From CAVREM01 sp963728825 (GTDB lineage: Bacteria; Acidobacteriota; Vicinamibacteria; Vicinamibacterales; CAVVIG01), in NCBI GenBank assembly GCA_963728825.1, contig CAVSLA010000006.1, positions 186,001-250,000 of the forward strand: 64,000 bases of DNA, given 5' to 3'. A model generated the notes under the pieces. The model did not search any database, was not told where the DNA came from, and saw nothing but the letters and a program-made list of their open reading frames with translations. Shown piece by piece: positions 58,726-64,000 of the stretch (its first letter is position 1; every line of letters starts with the position of its first letter). The position numbers and the translations under genes are program-made.

Positions 58726-58762
58726 CCAGCCCGCGCGTGCCGGAGGAGCGCGCGCGGGCTGG
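58726..58762 (+). terminator. Hairpin after cpaC
   Basis: CCAGCCCGCGCG and CGCGCGGGCTGG form a perfect 12-bp GC-rich stem with a 13-nt loop, followed by CGTTTC. It lies 20 bp after cpaC and could attenuate transcription between cpaC and the TadG-like gene. Confidence 0.6.
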
Positions 58763-58805
58763 CGTTTCATCGAGTGGGGTGATGCCCCGAAGGTGGAAGA
58801 AGCCC

Positions 58806-59954
58806 ATGACTAGCATTCACAACCGACTGACGACGCTGCGCCGCGACGAGCGGGGCATCTCGAACATGCTCGTAGGATTCGGGTTCGTCGGGTTCATGGC
58901 GTCGACGGTTCTGGCGCTCGACGTGGGCTGGTGGCTCGTGGCCCGGAGCCAGGCGCAGAACTCGGCCGACGCCGGTGCACTGGCCGGCGCCGTTGCGCTC
59001 GTGTTCAACGATTACGACGACCGCAGCGCCGGGGGGCCGGCCGTGACCAGCGCCATCGACGCCGCCCTGGCGAACAAAGTCGGTGACGACGACGTGGAGG
59101 TTCTCCCCGCGGACGTCACGTTTCCGGTCGGTCCGACCGGAATCAGCAACCGCGTGCGGGTCCATGTCGACACGCCGATCCCGACCGTGCTGGCCAGCCT
59201 GTTCGGCATCGACAACATGCTGAGCGCGGCGAACGCGACAGCCGAAGCGTCGCCGGCGAATGCCGCCCGCTGCCTGCTGCCGTTCACGATTCCCGACAAG
59301 TGGGACGAGCTCACGGACGCTCCGTGGGACACGGACTCGATGTTCGAGATGTACGACAAGCGGGGCACCCTGCTGAGCCCCCGCGATCGCTATCGCCCCG
59401 GTCCGAACGGCAGCGGCTACAACGCCGAAGTGGACAAGGGCACGCTCATCAAACTCAAGACCAGCAACACCAGCCAAGTGTCGCCGGGCATTTACAACCC
59501 CTGGGCGATTCCGGGCAGCACTGGCGCCGACGATTACCGCGAAGCGATCGCCGGCTGCCGCACCGGGACCATGGAGACCGACCAGATGCTGGTCCCTGAG
59601 CCGGGCAACATGGTGGGTCCCACCAGCCAGGGCGTTCAGGATCTCGTCGCCAAGGACTCGGGCGCGTATTGGGAGCCGTTGCCAGGCTGCAACTGCGTCA
59701 AGGGCAGCGACCCAAAATTCGGCGGCATGAGCCCCCGCATCCGGCCGATCCCGCTCTACGACCCGGTCTTCTACGAAAACGGCAAGCAGACCGGCCGAAA
59801 CGCCGATTTCAAGATGGTGAGCTTCCTGGGCGTCTTCGTCGTGGGCATGCAAGGCAATGAGCTGCTCGCGCGGGTGCACCCGATCAGCGCGGAGACGACC
59901 AGCAACCCGACCACCGCAAGCTCGTTTGCGATGGCGATTCGACTCGTGGAGTAG
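58806..59954 (+). CDS. TadG-like membrane protein
   Basis: A 382-residue protein with a TadG/TadE-like N-terminus (RRDERGISNMLVGFGFVGFM, helix to about residue 40, then LALDVGWWLVARSQAQNSADAGALAGAVAL). This is the Tad_Flp region seen in TadG. A large extracytoplasmic domain with several Cys residues follows (AGCRTG, LPGCNCVKG), giving possible disulfides. The ATG at 58806 follows a GGAAGAA site; a start at 58782 is possible. Confidence 0.85.
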   Translation: MTSIHNRLTTLRRDERGISNMLVGFGFVGFMASTVLALDVGWWLVARSQAQNSADAGALAGAVALVFNDYDDRSAGGPAVTSAIDAALANKVGDDDVEVLPADVTFPVGPTGISNRVRVHVDTPIPTVLASLFGIDNMLSAANATAEASPANAARCLLPFTIPDKWDELTDAPWDTDSMFEMYDKRGTLLSPRDRYRPGPNGSGYNAEVDKGTLIKLKTSNTSQVSPGIYNPWAIPGSTGADDYREAIAGCRTGTMETDQMLVPEPGNMVGPTSQGVQDLVAKDSGAYWEPLPGCNCVKGSDPKFGGMSPRIRPIPLYDPVFYENGKQTGRNADFKMVSFLGVFVVGMQGNELLARVHPISAETTSNPTTASSFAMAIRLVE

Positions 59955-59972
59955 CCAGGTAGGCGGAGAAAC

Positions 59973-61139
59973 ATGGCCCATATCGCCGGATTGATCATCA
60001 CGACGGACGACACCTTCAAGAAGCACGTCGGCCGTCTGCTCCGCTCGAGCCCCGTCCCGGTCGGCGTCATCGACGCCATCCGCGACGGGGCGCCACCCGA
60101 GCTGGTCGTCGTCGACATCCGCGACGATGCCGCGTCGGGTCTGTCCCATCTCGAACGTCTGCGCGTCACTGCTCCGGCCGCCGCGATCTTCGCGGTGGCC
60201 AATTCGGCTGATCCGGACTTGATTCTGCAGTCGATGCGCGCGGGCGCCAACGAGTTCTTCATCTGGCCGCCGGCCGACGAAACGTTCCACGGGGCGATTC
60301 GCCGTACCGCGACCCGCCGTGAAACCGCGCACGGCTCGCGGCCGTCGGCGCAGACCTTCGTCTTTTTCGGCGCCAAGGGCGGCGCCGGAACGACGACGGT
60401 GGCGGTCAACTGCGGCGTCGAGCTGGCGCGCCTCAGCAAGCGATCGACCCTCATGATCGACCTCAAACCCGGCCTGGGTGAGGTCGCCCTGTTTCTCGGC
60501 GTGCGATCGCGCTACAGCCTGATCGACGCGATCGACAACCTGCATCGCCTCGATCGCGAGTTTCTGAAGGAGCTCGTGGTCAAACACAAGTCGGGCCTGG
60601 AGATCCTGGCGGGCTCGGATAACTTCGACCGACCCGGCGCAGCCGACGGCACCGGCATCGAGGAACTGTTCCGGCTGCTCAGCCGGCAGTACGAATACCT
60701 CATCGTCGACGCCGGCAGCCAGATCAACGCCTGTTCGGTGGCGGCGATCTACGCCGCTGATCGCATGTTCCTGACCGCGAATCCCGACGTGCCGTCGGTG
60801 CGCAACGCGCAGCGGCTGCTCGAGCGCGTCCGCGAGCTCGGCGCCTCAGGCGATCGCGTCAGGTTGCTGCTCAACCGCGCCGCCGAACCATTCCCGATTC
60901 CCCCGAAGCAAATCGAAACGGCACTCGGGCATCCGATTCACCACATGTTTCCGAGCGACTACAAGACGGTGTCGACGGCGCTCAACTCGGGGGTGCCGCT
61001 GTCACTGGCTGGAGACTCGGAGATTGCCTCGCAGTTCGATCTGTTCGTCCGTCGCGTGCTCGATCCGGGCGCCGGCGGTGATTCGGCAGGCGGCAAGAAG
61101 GGCCTGCTGAACATCGATCGAATCGCGTCGCTCTGGTAG
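59973..61139 (+). CDS. cpaE: CpaE/TadZ-like pilus localisation ATPase
   Basis: A 388-residue protein with an N-terminal pseudo-receiver domain (about 1-115, ELVVVDIRDDAASGLSHLER) and a C-terminal ParA/MinD-like ATPase. The deviant Walker A motif is FFGAKGGAGTTTVAVN, followed by MIDLKPGLGEVALFLG and YLIVDAGSQINACS. CpaE/TadZ places the Tad machine at a cell pole. Starts 18 bp after the TadG-like stop. Confidence 0.9.
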   Translation: MAHIAGLIITTDDTFKKHVGRLLRSSPVPVGVIDAIRDGAPPELVVVDIRDDAASGLSHLERLRVTAPAAAIFAVANSADPDLILQSMRAGANEFFIWPPADETFHGAIRRTATRRETAHGSRPSAQTFVFFGAKGGAGTTTVAVNCGVELARLSKRSTLMIDLKPGLGEVALFLGVRSRYSLIDAIDNLHRLDREFLKELVVKHKSGLEILAGSDNFDRPGAADGTGIEELFRLLSRQYEYLIVDAGSQINACSVAAIYAADRMFLTANPDVPSVRNAQRLLERVRELGASGDRVRLLLNRAAEPFPIPPKQIETALGHPIHHMFPSDYKTVSTALNSGVPLSLAGDSEIASQFDLFVRRVLDPGAGGDSAGGKKGLLNIDRIASLW

Positions 61140-61140
61140 T

Positions 61141-61201
61141 CGCGGGACGCCCCTCCGGGGCGCCCGCGGCAATTGGCTGAAGCGCAGGCCTGCGGGCCTG
61201 C
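61141..61201 (+). terminator. Two hairpins between cpaE and cpaF
   Basis: The first hairpin (61141-61168) pairs CGCGGGACGCCCC with GGGGCGCCCGCG with a 1-nt bulge. The second (61184-61201) pairs GCAGGCC with GGCCTGC around a TGCG loop. They occupy the 80-bp gap and precede the GGAG site of cpaF. They may tune expression or serve as an RNA-processing site. Confidence 0.5.
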
Positions 61202-61219
61202 TGTCCTATTGGAGTCCAG

Positions 61220-62560
61220 ATGAGCAGCGCATCCGCCGTGCGACAATCGCTTCCGACCGCCACCCGGCCGCAACCGCAGCCGCCGCGCGCCGCCTACGTC
61301 GAGCTGAAGGCCAACGTTCACCGCAAACTGCTCAACCGCCTGAATCTCGAGGCGCTGGCGAGCGCCGACCGGTCCCGCGCCGAGAGCGAGATCAAGACGC
61401 TGGTCAACGAGCTGCTCGGCGAAGAGAACACGCCGCTCAGCATGGGCGAGCGCGATCTCCTGTTCGGTGAGCTGATCGACGAAGTATTCGGACTCGGCCC
61501 GCTCGAGCCGATTCTTCGCGACCCGTCGGTCAACGACATCCTGGTCAATACCTACAAGAACGTCTTCGTCGAGCGCCGCGGCATCCTCGAGAAGGTGCCG
61601 GCGACGTTCCAGGACGACGGACACCTGCTGCGGGTCATCGATCGCATCGTCAGCCGCGTCGGGCGCCGCATCGACGACAGCTCGCCGATGGTCGACGCCC
61701 GTCTGCAGGACGGATCGCGCGTCAACGCGATCATCCCGCCGCTCGCGGTTGACGGACCCCTGCTCTCAATCCGCCGCTTTCCGGCCGAACGGCTGAAGGC
61801 CAATGACCTCGTCACGCTCAAGGCGCTGACCCAGCCGACGCTCGACTTCCTCGCGCATTGCGTGCGTTCGCGCATGAACATGCTGATCAGCGGCGGCACC
61901 GGCGCCGGCAAGACGACGCTGCTGAACGTGCTGTCGAGCTTCATCGGCGAGAAAGAACGCGTCTTGACGATTGAGGACGCGGCCGAGTTGCAGCTCCATC
62001 AGGAGCACGTGGCGCGGCTCGAGACCCGGCCGCCGAACGTCGAAGGCAAAGGCGCCGTGCGGCAGCGGCAGCTGGTCATCAACGCCCTGCGTATGCGTCC
62101 CGACCGCATCGTCGTCGGCGAGGTGCGCGGCGAAGAAGCGCTCGACATGCTGCAGGCGATGAACACCGGTCACGACGGATCGTTGACCACCGTCCACGCG
62201 AACACCCCGCGCGACGCCCTGGCCCGTATCGAGACGATGATCGCGATGGGTGCCACCAACCTGCCGGAACGCGCCATGCGGCAGCAGATCGCCTCGGCGA
62301 TTCAGCTGGTCGTCCAGCAGACCCGTCTCAGCGACGGTTCGCGCAAAGTCACGAGCGTGTCCGAGATCACCGGCATGGAAGGCGACATCATCACCATGCA
62401 GGAGATTTTCCTGTTCGAGAAGATGGGCGTGACGCAGGAGGGCAAAGTGATCGGCCGCTTCCGGGCGACTGGCGTCCGCCCGAAGTGCTGCGAGCGCCTC
62501 AAGGCGTCCGGCATCCACCTGCCAGCCGACATGTTCGAAGGCGTCTTAGAGGTGCGGTAA
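61220..62560 (+). CDS. cpaF: Pilus assembly ATPase CpaF (TadA)
   Basis: A 446-residue type II/IV secretion ATPase that powers Flp assembly and retraction. Walker A is SGGTGAGKTTLLNVLSSF; the Asp box/Walker B region is VGEVRGEEALDMLQAM, followed by NTGHDGSLTTVHANTPRDAL. The N-terminal NDILVNTYKNVFVERRG stretch is typical of CpaF. Start codon follows TTGGAG. The stop TAA shares its last A with the tadB ATG. Confidence 0.97.
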   Translation: MSSASAVRQSLPTATRPQPQPPRAAYVELKANVHRKLLNRLNLEALASADRSRAESEIKTLVNELLGEENTPLSMGERDLLFGELIDEVFGLGPLEPILRDPSVNDILVNTYKNVFVERRGILEKVPATFQDDGHLLRVIDRIVSRVGRRIDDSSPMVDARLQDGSRVNAIIPPLAVDGPLLSIRRFPAERLKANDLVTLKALTQPTLDFLAHCVRSRMNMLISGGTGAGKTTLLNVLSSFIGEKERVLTIEDAAELQLHQEHVARLETRPPNVEGKGAVRQRQLVINALRMRPDRIVVGEVRGEEALDMLQAMNTGHDGSLTTVHANTPRDALARIETMIAMGATNLPERAMRQQIASAIQLVVQQTRLSDGSRKVTSVSEITGMEGDIITMQEIFLFEKMGVTQEGKVIGRFRATGVRPKCCERLKASGIHLPADMFEGVLEVR

Positions 62561-63525
62561 TGGGTCTCGCAATCCTGATGTTTCTGGTCGGAGCCGGGGT
62601 GGTCATGGGCGGCTACGCGCTGTTCGTGAACCTGCCCGCCGCGCTCGAGCGCCGGCGCCTGAACCAGCGTCTGCTCGATATCTCAGCGGCCCCGTCGCTG
62701 GAAGAGGGCGAAGAGAGCCTGGTCAAGCGCGCACCTTCCGGTCCATTACCCGCCATCGACAAGATGTTTGCGGAGAGCAAGGCGGGCACGGGCCTGTCGC
62801 ATCTCATCGAGCAGAGCGGCGTTCATACGACGCCGAGCGCAATCATCGTGATAAGCCTGGGTCTGGGGCTGGTCGCGGCGATCCTGACCAGCCTGTTCGT
62901 CCGCGTGCCGTTTGCTCCGATGGTGGCTCTGGTGGCTGGCGCCGTGCTGCCGACCTGCTATCTGAAGTTTTGCAAATCGAGACGCATGGACAAATTCGAG
63001 GAGCAGTTCCCCGAGGCGCTCGATCTGCTCAGCCGTGCACTGCGCGCCGGCCACGCGTTTCAGACGGCAATGGGCATGGTCGCCGACGACCTGAAAGAGC
63101 CGGTCGGACCCGAGTTCCGCAAGACATTCGACCAGCAGAACTTCGGTTTGCCGCTCCGCGACTCGCTCTTTCAGCTCGCCGACCGCATTCCGCTGCTTGA
63201 CGTGCGCTTCTTCACGACGGCCGTCCTGATTCAGCGCGACACCGGCGGCAACCTCGCCGAGATTCTCGACAACCTGGCGCACGTGGTCCGTGAGCGGTTC
63301 AGGATTCGTCGTGAAATCCGGACCAAGACGGCGCACGGGCGGTTCACCGGTCTGGTCTTGCTCAGTCTGCCGGCAGGCCTCGGCGTGATCCTGACGTTCA
63401 TCAATCCGGATCACATGGACCTGCTCTTCAACCATCGCACCGGTCAGATGATGATCGGCGTGGCCATTGTCATGCAGGTGATCGGCTTCTTCTGGATCCG
63501 GAAGATTCTCGATCTCGAGGTGTAG
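62560..63525 (+). CDS. tadB: Tad pilus inner-membrane protein TadB
   Basis: A 321-residue type II secretion F-domain protein. An N-terminal helix (LAILMFLVGAGVVMGGYALF), two central helices and two C-terminal helices surround the F domain (FPEALDLLSRALRAGHAFQTA, RDTGGNLAEILDNLAHVVRER). It forms the inner-membrane platform with TadC. ATG overlaps the cpaF stop by one base. Confidence 0.93.
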   Translation: MGLAILMFLVGAGVVMGGYALFVNLPAALERRRLNQRLLDISAAPSLEEGEESLVKRAPSGPLPAIDKMFAESKAGTGLSHLIEQSGVHTTPSAIIVISLGLGLVAAILTSLFVRVPFAPMVALVAGAVLPTCYLKFCKSRRMDKFEEQFPEALDLLSRALRAGHAFQTAMGMVADDLKEPVGPEFRKTFDQQNFGLPLRDSLFQLADRIPLLDVRFFTTAVLIQRDTGGNLAEILDNLAHVVRERFRIRREIRTKTAHGRFTGLVLLSLPAGLGVILTFINPDHMDLLFNHRTGQMMIGVAIVMQVIGFFWIRKILDLEV

Positions 63526-63527
63526 TC

Positions 63528-64000
63528 GTGACGTTGCTCCTTCCGCTCCTGGCGTTTCTCTTTGCGTCGCTGCTGATCGCAGGCGGCGCCCTCTATTACT
63601 TCGGGCGCTCGTCGGTCGCGATCGAACAGCGTCTCGGCGAGGTGACCGGCGCGTCTCTCAAGGGCCCTGTCGACGCGGGCTACGAGAAGATGGTCGTCGA
63701 CACCCTGAAGCGTCTCGGCAACATGGCGCCCAAGTCGCCGAGCGAGATGGGCAAGATGCAGCGGCGACTCGTCGCCGCCGGCTATCGCCGGACGGAAGCG
63801 CTTCTCATCGTCGCCGGCATTCGCGTGGGCTTAGCGCTGCTGGTCTTCCTGGTCCTGTCGACGCCGCTCCTGGTGCGGCCCAACCTCGGCACCGCGCTGT
63901 TCGGCGCGATCATCGCCTACATGGTGCCGGGCTTCGCGGTGGCCAGGATGGCGGGCAAGCGCCAGCACAAGATTCGGATGGGCCTGCCCGATGCGCTCGA
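63528..64000 (+). CDS. tadC: Tad pilus inner-membrane protein TadC, partial
   Basis: Starts with a GTG 2 bp after the tadB stop and runs off the window end (157 codons seen). Membrane helix LLLPLLAFLFASLLIAGGAL is followed by a cytoplasmic segment, two more helices (LLIVAGIRVGLALLVFLVLS, ALFGAIIAYMVPGFAVARM) and the start of the F domain (KIRMGLPDAL), as in TadC. Position after tadB confirms the call. Confidence 0.9.
   Translation, partial: MTLLLPLLAFLFASLLIAGGALYYFGRSSVAIEQRLGEVTGASLKGPVDAGYEKMVVDTLKRLGNMAPKSPSEMGKMQRRLVAAGYRRTEALLIVAGIRVGLALLVFLVLSTPLLVRPNLGTALFGAIIAYMVPGFAVARMAGKRQHKIRMGLPDAL

Noticed and set aside
58767..60587. 606-codon frame antisense to the TadG-like and cpaE genes
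   Set aside because: It spans two real genes and an intergenic gap; no domain.
1..64000. tRNA or rRNA genes
   Set aside because: No cloverleaf-like segment ending in CCA context or conserved rRNA sequence was recognised by eye; a covariance-model scan would be decisive.

Overview
The window is 64 kb of GC-rich, densely coded bacterial chromosome. The gene content suggests an uncultured Acidobacteriota close to Vicinamibacteria. It has a receptor with an N-terminal carboxypeptidase-regulatory domain, a DUF1501/DUF1800 pair, several secreted M14/M28/P1 peptidases, a DUF3500 protein, many small secreted proteins of unknown function and a Tad (Flp) pilus locus. This placement is inferred from gene style; no rRNA or tRNA gene was recognised.

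Layout. 1-9.1 kb: start of a TonB-receptor-like gene, a Ku gene, secreted proteins, a tartrate/isopropylmalate-type dehydrogenase, a P1 peptidase diverging from an M28 peptidase, a DUF1684 protein and a SixA-like phosphatase. Four genes here are interrupted by single-base insertions (five in all), which points to assembly errors or gene decay. 9.1-18.4 kb: a beta-barrel protein, a PLP decarboxylase, a large M14 peptidase, and a TetR-lgt-outer membrane protein operon with a clear TetR operator. 18.5-24.6 kb: pyruvate carboxylase divergent from a ThiO-like oxidase, a pterin dehydratase, a MerR regulator and one isolated bacterial-microcompartment shell protein. 24.7-37.8 kb: the DUF1501/DUF1800 pair, a repetitive secreted protein, two PYROXD2-like oxidoreductases separated by a four-helix-bundle gene, a GcvT-like protein, pyrroline-5-carboxylate dehydrogenase, DUF2461 and PanE. 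37.8-43.5 kb: an SNF2-type helicase plus a large Eco57I-type N6-adenine methyltransferase, resembling the DrmD/DrmMI half of class 1 DISARM without drmABC. This is the best candidate for an unusual defence system. 43.6-45.1 kb: an ECF sigma factor with two small membrane proteins. 45.2-49.9 kb: a translationally coupled surface-polymer cluster (kinase-like/methyltransferase fusion, small membrane protein, membrane sulfatase-like enzyme, polytopic membrane protein). 49.8-52.4 kb: a second large M14 peptidase. 52.5-64 kb: the Tad pilus locus (two Flp pilins, prepilin peptidase, TadE, CpaB, CpaC, TadG-like, CpaE, CpaF, TadB, partial TadC) behind a near-perfect sigma-54 promoter.

The intergenic DNA is unusual. 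It contains two REP-like palindromes beginning GGGGTCAGATCTTGATT, heptamer arrays built on GTAGAAC, a 6 x 11-bp minisatellite and two other low-complexity islands. Several arrays supply the stop codons of neighbouring genes, and one pair of arrays in inverted orientation brackets the four-helix-bundle gene. At least seven genes have a TANNNT hexamer 6-8 nt upstream of the start codon, which suggests frequent leaderless transcription.
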